DNA of 64,000 bases from Fredinandcohnia onubensis (lineage in GTDB: Bacteria; Bacillota; Bacilli; Bacillales; Bacillaceae_L). The position numbers and the translations under genes are program-made. The notes beneath the pieces were generated by a model. That model made no database searches. It worked only from the letters and a program-made list of their open reading frames with translations, and was not told the DNA's origin. Numbering within the stretch: position 1 is the first letter of the stretch; every line of letters begins with the position of its first letter. The stretch lies in the NCBI RefSeq assembly GCF_002734215.1, contig NZ_NSEB01000007.1:1-64000 (forward strand). The letters are read 5' to 3'. Of this stretch, positions 30,032-38,082 are shown piece after piece.

Positions 30032-30804
30032 TCAAAGATACTCCTTCACAAACTCCATCGAGTCCACACCCAAGATTGCGTTCGTTTGTAGTTTCCTATC
30101 TTCCAAATATTGCTTAACTACGTAATAGCCTGCACAATAGCCCGCCATCTTTGGGCTGAATCCTTTTCCGTATAAGAGATCGTTGTGTTTTCGTTCGTTT
30201 TTTTTAACAGATTGGTTCGGAATTATTAGTTGTTTCACTAGTTGTTCAAGCCGTTCATTGGAGTAGTATTTCGTCCATCCCGCTACATTCTCTGCCCCAC
30301 AATGCTCCCGAACTGCATTTTCTGCAATTCCCTCTAAGATCACCGTATCCAAAAAAGTTAAGTCGGCTTCATTCTTTTTAAATTTTTTCAGACGACAAAC
30401 ATGATTGTATTCATGTGTGAGGACTGCCTTGATTTCGTCATGTGAATTATGAGGAGAGAAAAATAGAAATAATTTGTCCTTAAAGGCAAGCCCTGATTTC
30501 CCATTATAATCTCTTTTGATTCTGGAGTTTGTTTCGTCTGCCGGAAAAATGAAAATTGGAACCTGCGGACCGTTCCATTTTTTTTGCAAGACACTATATT
30601 CTTTTTCTACTTTTCCCCATACGTTTTTAGGAAGGCTATCAAGTATGTTTTCAGAAACTGATCTGTACATTCCGTGCATTTTTAAATACTGATAAATCTC
30701 ACGTTCAGATGCCTTATTTGAAAAATACCTTGTTAGTTTTTTACATAGCTTAACTGGATTTTCATGTGAATCTTTCAGCCATTGGTCTGTGCGTATTACC
30801 CCAC
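30032..30804 (-). pseudogene. yjaZ: YjaZ-like DUF2268 metalloprotease gene, frameshifted at its start
   Basis: A predicted zinc protease with HExxH in LTHEYNHVCR and the downstream glutamate in ILEGIAENA (DUF2268). The uninterrupted frame covers the last 215 residues, but the family N-terminus continues upstream in the same frame as VIRTDQWLKDSHENPVKLCK, back to a TGA near 30806 with no ATG, GTG or TTG. A GTG at 30804 with AAAGGAAGTGG upstream would fit, but GTGGGGTAA lacks one G needed to read GTG GGG GTA. One missing base therefore disconnects the start. With it the protein would be about 257 residues, as in B. subtilis YjaZ. It may be a real lesion or an assembly error. Confidence 0.8.
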
Positions 30805-30847
30805 GTCACCACTTCCTTTCTTCACCTCTTTATCGTATTCGTTTTTC

Positions 30848-30884
30848 ATAAAAAAAGAGCCAGACCATTTGGCCTGACTCCTTG
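30848..30884 (-). terminator. fabHA-fabF terminator
   Basis: On the minus strand GAGTCAGGCC pairs fully (with G-U pairs) with GGTCTGGCTC, followed by seven T residues. Confidence 0.85.
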
Positions 30885-30894
30885 GATTTACATG

Positions 30895-32133
30895 TTATTG
30901 ATATTTCTTAAATAGAATGGTTGCGTTGTGTCCACCGAAACCAAGTGAGTTACTTAATGCAACATTTACTTCTTGTTGTCTTGCTTTGTTTGGTACATAG
31001 TCTAAGTCACAATCTGGGTCTGGTGTTTCATAGTTAATTGTTGGTGGAATGATTCCTTCTTTAATTGCAAGTACTGAGAAGATTGCTTCCACACCACCAG
31101 CTGCACCAAGCAAGTGACCTGTCATCGATTTTGTAGAGCTGATCGCAACTTTATAAGCATGTTCACCGAGTACTTCTTTAATTGCGGCAGTTTCAAACTT
31201 ATCATTATAATCTGTGCTCGTTCCATGAGCGTTGATATAATCAACATCACTTGGATTTAGTCCTGCATCTGCAATGGCTTGACGCATTGCGCGAGCTCCA
31301 CCTTCACCGCCTGGTGCTGGAGCTGTAATATGATATGCATCTCCTGTTGCACCGTAGCCAACAATTTCTGCATAAATATTGGCTCCGCGTGCTAATGCAT
31401 GTTCAAGTTCTTCAAGGACTAGAACTCCAGCCCCCTCACCCATTACAAATCCGTCGCGGTTTTTATCAAATGGACGACTTGCTGTTTTTGGATCTGGGTT
31501 TAATGATACGGCTCTTGCTGAGACGAAACCGGCAAATGACATATTTGTTAGTGGTGCTTCTGTTCCACCAGTAACCATAACGTCGGCATCTCCACGTTGG
31601 ATTACCTTAAACGCATCACCGATTGAGTTCGTACCAGTCGCACATGCCGTAACTGTACATGTGTTAATTCCTTTTGCTCCAATTGCGATGGAAACTTGGC
31701 CAGCCGCCATGTCCGGAATCATCATTGGTACATAGAATGGACTTACACGACGATAGCCTTTTTCTAAGAAAATTTTATGCTGTTCCTCATGAGTCTCCAT
31801 TCCGCCAATACCTGAACCAAGCCATACCCCAACGCGCTCTGCATTATCTTCATTGATAGTTAAATTTGCATCTTTAACTGCCATGAATGAAGCAGCTATT
31901 GCATATTGTGTGAAGCGGTCCATACGACGTGCTTCTTTTTTATCCATATAATTTTCTGGATTAAAATCCTTTAATTCCGCTGCTACCTTTGCAGGTAAGC
32001 CTTCAATTTGAACTCTTGTTAATGGACCGATACCTGAGACACCGTTTTTCGCGTTTTCCCACGTCGTTTTCACATCGTTACCTAACGGCGAAACCGTGCC
32101 CAATCCTGTTACTACTACACGCTTCTTTTCCAT
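30895..32133 (-). CDS. fabF: 3-oxoacyl-[acyl-carrier-protein] synthase II
   Basis: The condensing enzyme of fatty acid elongation (KAS II), 412 residues. It starts [20 protein letters not shown]. The active-site cysteine is in [13 protein letters not shown], and the two catalytic histidines are in [12 protein letters not shown] and [11 protein letters not shown], giving the KAS I/II Cys-His-His triad. A GAAGGAGAAAG ribosome site precedes the ATG. It is co-transcribed after fabHA with a 77-bp gap and closed by a terminator, under the FapR-type operator in front of fabHA. Confidence 0.97.
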   Translation of the reverse strand: MEKKRVVVTGLGTVSPLGNDVKTTWENAKNGVSGIGPLTRVQIEGLPAKVAAELKDFNPENYMDKKEARRMDRFTQYAIAASFMAVKDANLTINEDNAERVGVWLGSGIGGMETHEEQHKIFLEKGYRRVSPFYVPMMIPDMAAGQVSIAIGAKGINTCTVTACATGTNSIGDAFKVIQRGDADVMVTGGTEAPLTNMSFAGFVSARAVSLNPDPKTASRPFDKNRDGFVMGEGAGVLVLEELEHALARGANIYAEIVGYGATGDAYHITAPAPGGEGGARAMRQAIADAGLNPSDVDYINAHGTSTDYNDKFETAAIKEVLGEHAYKVAISSTKSMTGHLLGAAGGVEAIFSVLAIKEGIIPPTINYETPDPDCDLDYVPNKARQQEVNVALSNSLGFGGHNATILFKKYQ

Positions 32134-32210
32134 AATCTTTCTCCTTCCAGCCTATTTAACATTTCTATCAATAATTACGACAAATGATGTTCTTTTATGT
32201 TAGTTCTTCT

Positions 32211-33143
32211 TTAGCGACCCCATCTTATACAGATGGCACCCCAAGTTAGTCCTCCACCAAATCCTACCATAACAATTACGTCATCATCCTTAATTTTTCC
32301 TGCTTCAATATCTTCAACAATTGAAATTGGTATGGATGCTGCTGATGTATTTCCGTATTTATTCACGGTTTTAGACATTTTTTCAACTGGTAGTTCAAGT
32401 CTTTCTCTTGAAGCTTCCATGATTCGAATGTTTGCTTGGTGTGGGATTAAATAATCAACATCTTCACGTGTTAATCCTGCTTTTTCTATTACATTTACAC
32501 TAGATTCTCCCATTTGTCTTACTGCAAATTTGAAGACTTCGCGCCCATTCATAATGATGTGTTCATCCTGGTAAAGATGTTTTGCACCAGTTCCATCTGC
32601 TCCTAATTCGAAAGAGAGAATTCCTCTTCCTTCAGAAACTTCACCAAGAACAACTGAACCTGCTCCATCTCCAAATAGTACAGCTGTATTTCTGTCGCTC
32701 CAGTCCACGATTTTAGAAAGTTTTTCAACACCTACTACTAATACGTGCTTATAATCGCCATTTTCAATAAACTGTTTACCAGTAATGATACCGTACATAA
32801 ATCCAGCGCAGGCTGCACTAATATCCATTGCCGCTGCATTTTTTGCACCAAGACGTTCTTGGATCATACATGCAACAGATGGAAACGGATTGTCAGGCGT
32901 TACTGTAGCTACAATAATTAGGTCTAAATCTTCTGCGCCAATACCTGAATCTTCTAGAGCTTTACGAGCAGCTTCATATGCCATATCAGAAGTATTTGTA
33001 TCATCATCGGCAATTCTACGTTCTTCTATTCCTGTTCTTGTACGTATCCATTCATCTGATGTATCTAAGATTTTTTCGAGATCTTTGTTTGTTACCACCC
33101 TATCTGGTACAAATCGATTGATTCCAATTATTCCTACACCCAT
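32211..33143 (-). CDS. fabHA: 3-oxoacyl-[acyl-carrier-protein] synthase III
   Basis: KAS III, which starts fatty acid synthesis by condensing acyl-CoA with malonyl-ACP. The 310-residue product has the catalytic Cys in [11 protein letters not shown], His in IPHQANIRI and Asn in KYGNTSAAS, the Cys-His-Asn triad. It ends [15 protein letters not shown]. The start at ATG 33143 follows AAGGGAGATG; the upstream in-frame ATG (33185) has no ribosome site. The position next to fabF and the branched-chain lipids typical of Bacillus point to FabHA. Regulated by FapR. Confidence 0.95.
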   Translation of the reverse strand: MGVGIIGINRFVPDRVVTNKDLEKILDTSDEWIRTRTGIEERRIADDDTNTSDMAYEAARKALEDSGIGAEDLDLIIVATVTPDNPFPSVACMIQERLGAKNAAAMDISAACAGFMYGIITGKQFIENGDYKHVLVVGVEKLSKIVDWSDRNTAVLFGDGAGSVVLGEVSEGRGILSFELGADGTGAKHLYQDEHIIMNGREVFKFAVRQMGESSVNVIEKAGLTREDVDYLIPHQANIRIMEASRERLELPVEKMSKTVNKYGNTSAASIPISIVEDIEAGKIKDDDVIVMVGFGGGLTWGAICIRWGR

Positions 33144-33224
33144 ACAAACATCTCCCTTTTTATGAGAAAAACAAAATTTTATCAAAAAAGCTTTTTTTAT
33201 TTCGCGCTTTTCTTATTATCAATT

Positions 33225-33270
33225 ATTATGACTTGGTACTAATTTTAATCCATTTTTTAAATGTTATCAA
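33225..33270 (-). promoter_or_regulatory. fabHA promoter with FapR operator
   Basis: On the minus strand TTGATA (33270-33265) and TAAAAT (33247-33242) are 17 bp apart. Overlapping the -10 and the start point is ATTAGTACCAAGTCATAAT (33243-33225), which fits the FapR palindrome I remember (TTAGTACC-N-TAAT type). FapR represses fatty acid genes until malonyl-CoA accumulates. Confidence 0.85.
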
Positions 33271-33411
33271 CTCTTTGGGTTTATTTTTTTGAAAGATTCC
33301 ATGTTAGCCTAGGGTTTTGAGTGATACTAACCCATCTCATTTTTCGCGTTCTATCATATGAATATAATAAAAATGTTGTGAAGTAACTTCTAATGTGAGT
33401 TGGTGATAAAA

Positions 33412-33684
33412 ATGAGTAATGAGAATGAAGATTTTGATTTAAATGAAAAGAGTGAGAGTGAGGATTCTCCAATGGATCCGTTTGATCGCCTTATGTTTGG
33501 TGCTCGTCCTGCTAAGAGAAATGAAAATAAAGAATCCGCCGAAAAGTCCAATCAAAACCACGCTGATGGAGTAGATATCAACCAACTAATGGGACAAATT
33601 AGTGATATTATGACCTCAATTGACAAAATCAAACCAGCTTTAAAAGATCTTTCGCCACTCCTTGATTATTTTCGAAAAAAATAA
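33412..33684 (+). CDS. Small acidic protein in the yjzB position (90 aa)
   Basis: A 90-residue charged, soluble protein that starts MSNENEDFDLNEKSESEDSP and contains DPFDRLMFGARP, a motif seen in small Bacillus spore- or coat-related proteins. The C-terminal half (INQLMGQISDIMTSIDKIKP) is amphipathic helix. It is opposite in strand to fabHA and med, which is the arrangement I recall for yjzB in B. subtilis, but I cannot confirm sequence homology. ATG 33412 follows GGTG weakly; a GTG at 33400 is the alternative. A bidirectional terminator follows. Confidence 0.6.
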   Translation: MSNENEDFDLNEKSESEDSPMDPFDRLMFGARPAKRNENKESAEKSNQNHADGVDINQLMGQISDIMTSIDKIKPALKDLSPLLDYFRKK

Positions 33685-33713
33685 GAAGCTATCACCTGAT
33701 GTGATAGCTTCTT
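33683..33713. terminator. Bidirectional terminator between the yjzB-like gene and med
   Basis: AGAAGCTATCAC pairs with GTGATAGCTTCT around a 5-base loop. Confidence 0.75.
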
Positions 33714-34670
33714 CTATTTTGATGGAAGATCTCCCGTTTCTTTATATTGTTTAATATAATCTTTTAGTTCCGCGATAAAATTTTCCCCAACCTTCGGGCT
33801 AAAAATCCCCATTGAAATGACTTCATCCTGAAAGTCAAACGACAGGTTTCCTGAAGCCAGTTCACCTTTATTGAACTTTTCGGCAACTAATAAATAGAGT
33901 TGATCCACATGCTGAACCGTACTTGTATAGACGGTTTCTTTGCCCAGGTCTGATTGGTCTGAAACGTAACCTATCGCATAAAGGCCCTCTTCCTTAAGCC
34001 TTTCTATGACTGGTACATTGTAGCCATCTCCAGCAGGATAGATAATATCGACACCGTCTAAAATCATTTTCTCAGCTATCGAAATTGCCTTTTCGTCATC
34101 ATCCCAGTTTTGAACATATCCAATATCTACGTCGACTTCATCATTTTGAAATAAAACACCTTCATAAAACCCATTGATTTCAGGTTGCCATTCAAAAGCA
34201 GCAATAATTCCTACTTTGTTAGTTTCCGTCATTTCACCCGCAACCATGCCACCGAAAAATCCCATTGCATGCCCTTCAAAGTTTAGGCTCGTCACATTCT
34301 CTTTTCTTGTATTCCCATTGAAAAAAACAAAATGCACATCAGGGTATTCATCCGCAATATCATTAAAAATTGTAGCATATTCACTACCATGACCAAATAT
34401 TAAGTTGACACCTTTATCGACATATTCATCCACAGCAGATCTAGTTGCAGCTTCTGTCGTAATTCCTTCTTTGTAAAAGACATCAACCTCAAATTGAGAT
34501 TTTATCTGTAATAAACCCTTATACCCCTTCGTTCCCCAAACTTGGTCATCGATTGTATCTGGTACAAGTAAACCCACTTTTTTGACCCCAGTATCTGCAT
34601 CTGTTTGTCCACAGGATACAAGAAAACTTAATAGGAATAAGAGTGTCACCCACCTAAACAACTTTTGCAT
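33714..34670 (-). CDS. med: Med-like BMP-family lipoprotein (competence regulator)
   Basis: A 318-residue lipoprotein of the basic membrane protein (BMP/PnrA) family. The signal MQKLFRWVTLLFLLSFLVSC ends at lipobox LVSC. BMP features include VGLLVPDTIDDQVWGTKGYKG and INLIFGHGSEYA. In B. subtilis Med positively affects comK expression; ligand unknown. The ATG at 34670 follows GAAGGAGTTG. In B. subtilis comZ is co-transcribed behind med, but here only 30 bp separate med from the next gene, so comZ is absent. Position and length support the med assignment. Confidence 0.85.
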   Translation of the reverse strand: MQKLFRWVTLLFLLSFLVSCGQTDADTGVKKVGLLVPDTIDDQVWGTKGYKGLLQIKSQFEVDVFYKEGITTEAATRSAVDEYVDKGVNLIFGHGSEYATIFNDIADEYPDVHFVFFNGNTRKENVTSLNFEGHAMGFFGGMVAGEMTETNKVGIIAAFEWQPEINGFYEGVLFQNDEVDVDIGYVQNWDDDEKAISIAEKMILDGVDIIYPAGDGYNVPVIERLKEEGLYAIGYVSDQSDLGKETVYTSTVQHVDQLYLLVAEKFNKGELASGNLSFDFQDEVISMGIFSPKVGENFIAELKDYIKQYKETGDLPSK

Positions 34671-34759
34671 TACTACAACTCCTTCAAAAACAAAAACCAA
34701 ATTCGTCCTCTATACATTATTTTATTGTACTTTGTGCTACTTGGAAAGCAAAAGAAGTG

Positions 34760-35335
34760 CTAGCTGTCTATGTTTTGGTGGATATATTCCTTATGGACAC
34801 TCTTTATTTGAATACATTCAGCTAAACCTTTATTCGAAAAGTCGATAAACGTGAACAAAAACTCTATATTCTTCGTTCGTATCTTCCGATGTTCCCACAG
34901 ACTATTTTCTAACTTAATTTTGGAATACCAACTTTCATCCAATTCATCCTCTAAAGAGTCCTTTGCAACTCTGTTTATATCATGTACCGATACGAGAATA
35001 AGTTTGGTTTTTGAATCATTGCAATAGTCGAATACGGATTGTAGTCTTTCCTCTTTTTCCTCATTTCGACTTGGTTGGGTAGAGCTAAACCATGGATATA
35101 TGACTGCATCTGTTTTTTCGAACAAACTCTGGTTCAATAATGCCTTCGAATTCTCGATAAAATGAAAATAGGCATTACGCCCAACATAGAGCATTTTATT
35201 TTCTTCCAGACTATTTTCCATTGGTTCGGCATCTACTCCAATGACATTGATTTCCTCGTCCAGCATCCTGCTACAGAGCCCATATCCTACAAACGAGAAA
35301 GCATCGAATAGTATGACCTTCTTCACTTGTAACAT
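34760..35335 (-). CDS. yjaV: YjaV-like Rossmann-fold protein
   Basis: A 191-residue protein that begins KKVILFDAFSFVGYGLCSRM, a nucleotide-binding-like strand-loop-helix in which the usual GxxGxxG is reduced to a single SFVGYG. It resembles NAD-dependent epimerase-type proteins but is shorter and lacks the YxxxK active site, so enzymatic function is doubtful. The gene lies between yjaU and med as in B. subtilis, which is the main basis of the name. It may be in an operon with yjaU. Confidence 0.7.
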   Translation of the reverse strand: MLQVKKVILFDAFSFVGYGLCSRMLDEEINVIGVDAEPMENSLEENKMLYVGRNAYFHFIENSKALLNQSLFEKTDAVIYPWFSSTQPSRNEEKEERLQSVFDYCNDSKTKLILVSVHDINRVAKDSLEDELDESWYSKIKLENSLWEHRKIRTKNIEFLFTFIDFSNKGLAECIQIKSVHKEYIHQNIDS

Positions 35336-35413
35336 CCCCCATATAATTTATTACAGTATCGTATGCGGGTCGGTAAATAAAAAGTCCCTATTCTTTCAAG
35401 AAACTGGGACTTT

Positions 35414-36145
35414 TTATAATTCCTTTTCATTTTCTTTATAGAAGCTACCAATCGAGCGACTGAAGGCATACGTATTTTCACTGATATGATAACTTAACCT
35501 GACCATCTCGTTTCCGCTTTGATATTTCTTACTGTGTATTTCAGGAGTGTATGTTCTTTCATTTGTGTTATGCCAAATTTTAATTGGGATACCTGGGATT
35601 ACAAGATTATCTTTTGGTGCTAAATCTTTAATTTTGAATTCAACATCTCGTTCCTCAAGGTGATAAGCCTTTGCAACTTCTTTTAACAATTTTTTATAAA
35701 AAAATTTATTTTTTCTTTCATTCTCAATATGGGCGACTAAATCAATGCATGGATTTAGGAAGGCCATGGATCGTATTTCTCCCTGCATCCTTTTACTTAA
35801 CTGCATGGCAGTCAGTGCTCCCATCCCTTCTGCAAGAATATGGATGCGTGTGTTTAGAATTTCACGTTTCATCACGATGTGATACAACTGTTTTGCCAAT
35901 TTCACAGAGGCCGGATTTCCCCAGTTTGCACCGTAAAGGTTTGAATAGAATACGGTATATCCCTCATCCTTAAGGTATTCGAGAATTTGGGACCTTGCGT
36001 AATTTTGGATCCAAAAGCTAGAGCTTTCTTCTACAAAATTCGTTTTATCCCCAATGATTAAAACAGCAAAGCCATTTGGACGTTTTGGCAAATGAAGAGC
36101 AGACCACTCCGTATCGAGCTTAAAGAATTGTTTATTTTGTACCAT
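35414..36145 (-). CDS. yjaU: YjaU-like alpha/beta-hydrolase-fold protein, nucleophile apparently missing
   Basis: A 243-residue protein with an alpha/beta-hydrolase outline: FAVLIIGDKTN (first core strand), then a nucleophile-elbow-like HILAEGMGALTAMQLS. In active members the elbow is GxSxG; here the central position (residue 107) is Gly in AEGMG, so it probably does not work as a serine hydrolase. Later IPIKIWHNTNE fits the acid/His region of the fold. It is named from position between yjzD and yjaV. Start ATG at 36145. Confidence 0.65.
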   Translation of the reverse strand: MVQNKQFFKLDTEWSALHLPKRPNGFAVLIIGDKTNFVEESSSFWIQNYARSQILEYLKDEGYTVFYSNLYGANWGNPASVKLAKQLYHIVMKREILNTRIHILAEGMGALTAMQLSKRMQGEIRSMAFLNPCIDLVAHIENERKNKFFYKKLLKEVAKAYHLEERDVEFKIKDLAPKDNLVIPGIPIKIWHNTNERTYTPEIHSKKYQSGNEMVRLSYHISENTYAFSRSIGSFYKENEKEL

Positions 36146-36279
36146 TGCTCTCTTCTCCTACTCCTGATTTTCGTCCTTCATTATTAGTGTATGTTGTGGA
36201 ATAAAAGATGAAAGGGGGAAATGCCTATAAATAGCTTTTCTTAAAGATGACAAATGTGGTAAACTATTTAAAGATATCG

Positions 36280-36317
36280 TTTAACTTTATTCAGCAGAAA
36301 TACTGAATAAAGTTAAA
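36280..36317. repeat. Perfect 15-bp inverted repeat
   Basis: TTTAACTTTATTCAG (36280-36294) and CTGAATAAAGTTAAA (36303-36317) are exact reverse complements around an 8-base loop. There is no T-run after it. TTTATTCAGCA recurs at 62981 in front of the 63069 gene. Confidence 0.75.
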
Positions 36318-36379
36318 GCCTCTGGCAGATGCCACGATTTTTCAGAGGTGGTTTTCGAGCAGTAAGACCAAAGACTAAG

Positions 36380-36440
36380 GACGCCACTTCCTGTGGCAAC
36401 GTCTTTATGACCCACTTCCTGCGGGCCTAAAAATCGGCCG
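36380..36440. repeat. Dispersed hairpin repeat, copy A
   Basis: GACG..CCACTTCCTGTGG, then CAACGTCTTTATGACCCAC and TTCCTGCGGGCCT, align almost base for base with 58610-58670 (copy B). The first part folds as CCAC/GTGG inside GACG/CGTC. Confidence 0.7.
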
Positions 36441-36482
36441 CAAATACGCCAGGGCGCATTTGATTTTAATGAGGTGAAAACA

Positions 36483-36671
36483 TTGCGTTATTTTTGGACT
36501 TTCTTTTGGACATTCCTCTTAATCCAAATGGCTTCATATGTTATTGGATCAATGCAGGCAGCTACATATTCATTTCAAACAGCTTCAGTCGTTGCGGTAA
36601 TTGTGACAGCCCTAATCATTATTTTAGGTTCTGTTATTCCGAACGAGCCTGTAGAGGAACCTCATCATTAA
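36483..36671 (+). CDS. yjzD: YjzD-like small membrane protein (DUF2929)
   Basis: A 62-residue protein with two membrane segments (FWTFFWTFLLIQMASYVIG and VVAVIVTALIIILGSVI) and the tail IPNEPVEEPHH, which I recognise from YjzD of B. subtilis. The start is TTG 36483 six bases after GAGGTGA; the in-frame GTG at 36474 overlaps that ribosome site. In B. subtilis this gene lies beside yjzC upstream of the arg operon end, as here. Function unknown. Confidence 0.8.
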   Translation: MRYFWTFFWTFLLIQMASYVIGSMQAATYSFQTASVVAVIVTALIIILGSVIPNEPVEEPHH

Positions 36672-36673
36672 TT

Positions 36674-36795
36674 AAGAAAAGTGTAAGGCGCTCAGCTTTA
36701 GGCGACAAGCATAAGACAAGCGCTGACAGAAGGTGCCTTTTACCTTCCGAAGCGATTGGCTTAGACCAGAGAGCCGATGGCGCCTGAACTAGACA
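36674..36795. repeat. Dispersed Bacillus-type intergenic repeat
   Basis: A segment of about 120 bp after yjzD, not coding, ending GGCTTAGACCAGAGAGCCG (36758-36776). That end is repeated in inverse orientation at 515-533. It contains a small stem around AAGGTGCCTTTTACCTT. Confidence 0.55.
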
Positions 36796-36797
36796 AT

Positions 36798-36830
36798 GCA
36801 AAAAAAGACCCGTTCGGGTCTTTTTTTGTT
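36798..36830. terminator. Bidirectional terminator between yjzD and yjzC
   Basis: AAAAAGACCC pairs with GGGTCTTTTT around GTTC, with T-runs in both directions. Confidence 0.85.
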
Positions 36831-36832
36831 GT

Positions 36833-37012
36833 TTACGGCTTTCTTTTATATGACCATTTGCGGTTGTGGTTTGAGTTTTCCGGGAACGGGTCACCGGCAC
36901 TTAATTTTACACTTTTAGGGTTCTTAACCATATCTCCTTGCTCGCCGATTTCTACATAAATCCCATTATTCGGTGCTTTTTGCCCTGCACGAAATTCATG
37001 ACTTTGCCCCAT
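36833..37012 (-). CDS. yjzC: YjzC family protein (59 aa)
   Basis: A 59-residue hydrophilic protein: MGQSHEFRAGQKAPNNGIYV at the N-terminus and NHNRKWSYKRKP at the C-terminus are highly characteristic of YjzC (DUF/YjzC-like family of Bacillus). Start at ATG 37012; a second ATG immediately upstream (37015) shares the AAGGAGG ribosome site. Function unknown. It lies just downstream of argF on the same strand, with a terminator between, so it is a separate unit. Confidence 0.92.
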   Translation of the reverse strand: MGQSHEFRAGQKAPNNGIYVEIGEQGDMVKNPKSVKLSAGDPFPENSNHNRKWSYKRKP

Positions 37013-37073
37013 CATAATCCTCCTTTTTGAATAGTATTACAAGATTACTATTCCCACTACCCTTTAAAATCAT

Positions 37074-37114
37074 GAAAAAAAGCCCCAGTTCCTAAAAAGG
37101 ACTGAAGCTTCTTG
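37074..37114 (-). terminator. Arginine operon terminator
   Basis: On the minus strand an AGC-TT-CAGT-CC / GGAACTGGGGCT hairpin is followed by seven T residues, directly after argF. Confidence 0.75.
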
Positions 37115-37122
37115 AAATTTGC

Positions 37123-38082
37123 TTATTCCATAATTGCTTTTAATACTGCTTTTTGAACGTGGAGACGATTTCCCGCTTGTTCGAATACAACTGAATGTGG
37201 TCCATCAATCACTTCCGCCGTAACTTCTTCACCACGATGTGCTGGTAAACAGTGCATGAACATATAGTCTTCATTAGCAGCACTTACAAGCTCTGAATTA
37301 ACTTGATATGGCATAAACGCCTGAAGTCTTTCTTGCTGTTCCTTTTCTTGCCCCATGCTTGCCCATACATCTGTGTAGACATAATCGGCACCTTCTAGGC
37401 CACCGACAGGATGATGGCTAACCTCAATAACAGCATTTGTTTCTTTTGCAATTTCTTTTGCTTTCTCTACGATAAAAGTCTTCGGAGCATATTTCGGCGG
37501 ACAAACGACCGTACAGTCCAATCCAACCTTTGCCGAAGCAATCATTAGTGAATGTGCAACATTATTGCCATCCCCAACATAGACAAGTTTGCTTCCTTTG
37601 AAGATTTTCTTTTTTTCATAAATTGTGAGTAAATCAGCTAAAGCTTGGCATGGGTGATAGTCTTCTGTTAGACCATTGATGACTGGAATACTTGCAAATT
37701 TAGCGAGCTCCTCAATTTTTTCATGCTCAAATGTACGAATCATGATTGCATCTACATATTCAGACAAAACCATTGCTGTATCTGCAATTGATTCTCCTCT
37801 ACCTAGCTGCATATCATTGCTATTTAGGTAGATTGCATTTCCCCCAAGCTGAAGCATGCCTGCCTCAAACGACACTCTTGTACGGGTTGAATGCTTTTCA
37901 AAGATCATCGCTAAGGTTTTTCCTTTTAAATACGATGTGTCTTCCCCATTCTTATGCTTTTGCTTTAATTCAATAGCTGTATCCAACAAACTGATAATTT
38001 CTTCACCCGTTAAATCAAGGAGAGTGAGTAAATCCTTTCCTTTTAGAACGTTTTTAGCATTATGTTTAATAGCTGTTGTCAT
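37123..38082 (-). CDS. argF: Ornithine carbamoyltransferase
   Basis: Makes citrulline from ornithine and carbamoyl phosphate. The 319-residue product has the carbamoyl phosphate motif STRTRVSFE, the HPCQALADL motif and the ornithine-binding [11 protein letters not shown], which separate OTCase from aspartate carbamoyltransferase. Its start overlaps the carB stop by 4 bases (ATGA), so it is translationally coupled. Last gene of argCJBD-carAB-argF. Confidence 0.97.
   Translation of the reverse strand: MTTAIKHNAKNVLKGKDLLTLLDLTGEEIISLLDTAIELKQKHKNGEDTSYLKGKTLAMIFEKHSTRTRVSFEAGMLQLGGNAIYLNSNDMQLGRGESIADTAMVLSEYVDAIMIRTFEHEKIEELAKFASIPVINGLTEDYHPCQALADLLTIYEKKKIFKGSKLVYVGDGNNVAHSLMIASAKVGLDCTVVCPPKYAPKTFIVEKAKEIAKETNAVIEVSHHPVGGLEGADYVYTDVWASMGQEKEQQERLQAFMPYQVNSELVSAANEDYMFMHCLPAHRGEEVTAEVIDGPHSVVFEQAGNRLHVQKAVLKAIME

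Larger units (their letters stand above)
36146..36482. other. Repeat-rich intergenic region upstream of yjzD
   Basis: No gene is seen in this 337-bp gap. It holds a perfect 15-bp inverted repeat (36280-36317), a second smaller stem (CCTCTG at 36319 with CAGAGG), and the copy of a dispersed hairpin repeat at 36380-36440. The yjzD ribosome site GAGGTGA is at its right edge. Confidence 0.6.

Noticed and set aside
29642-30117. Plus-strand ORFs of 77 and 81 codons between the NERD gene and yjaZ
   Set aside because: They are produced by the 52-bp tandem repeats, have no ribosome site, and the second overlaps yjaZ.
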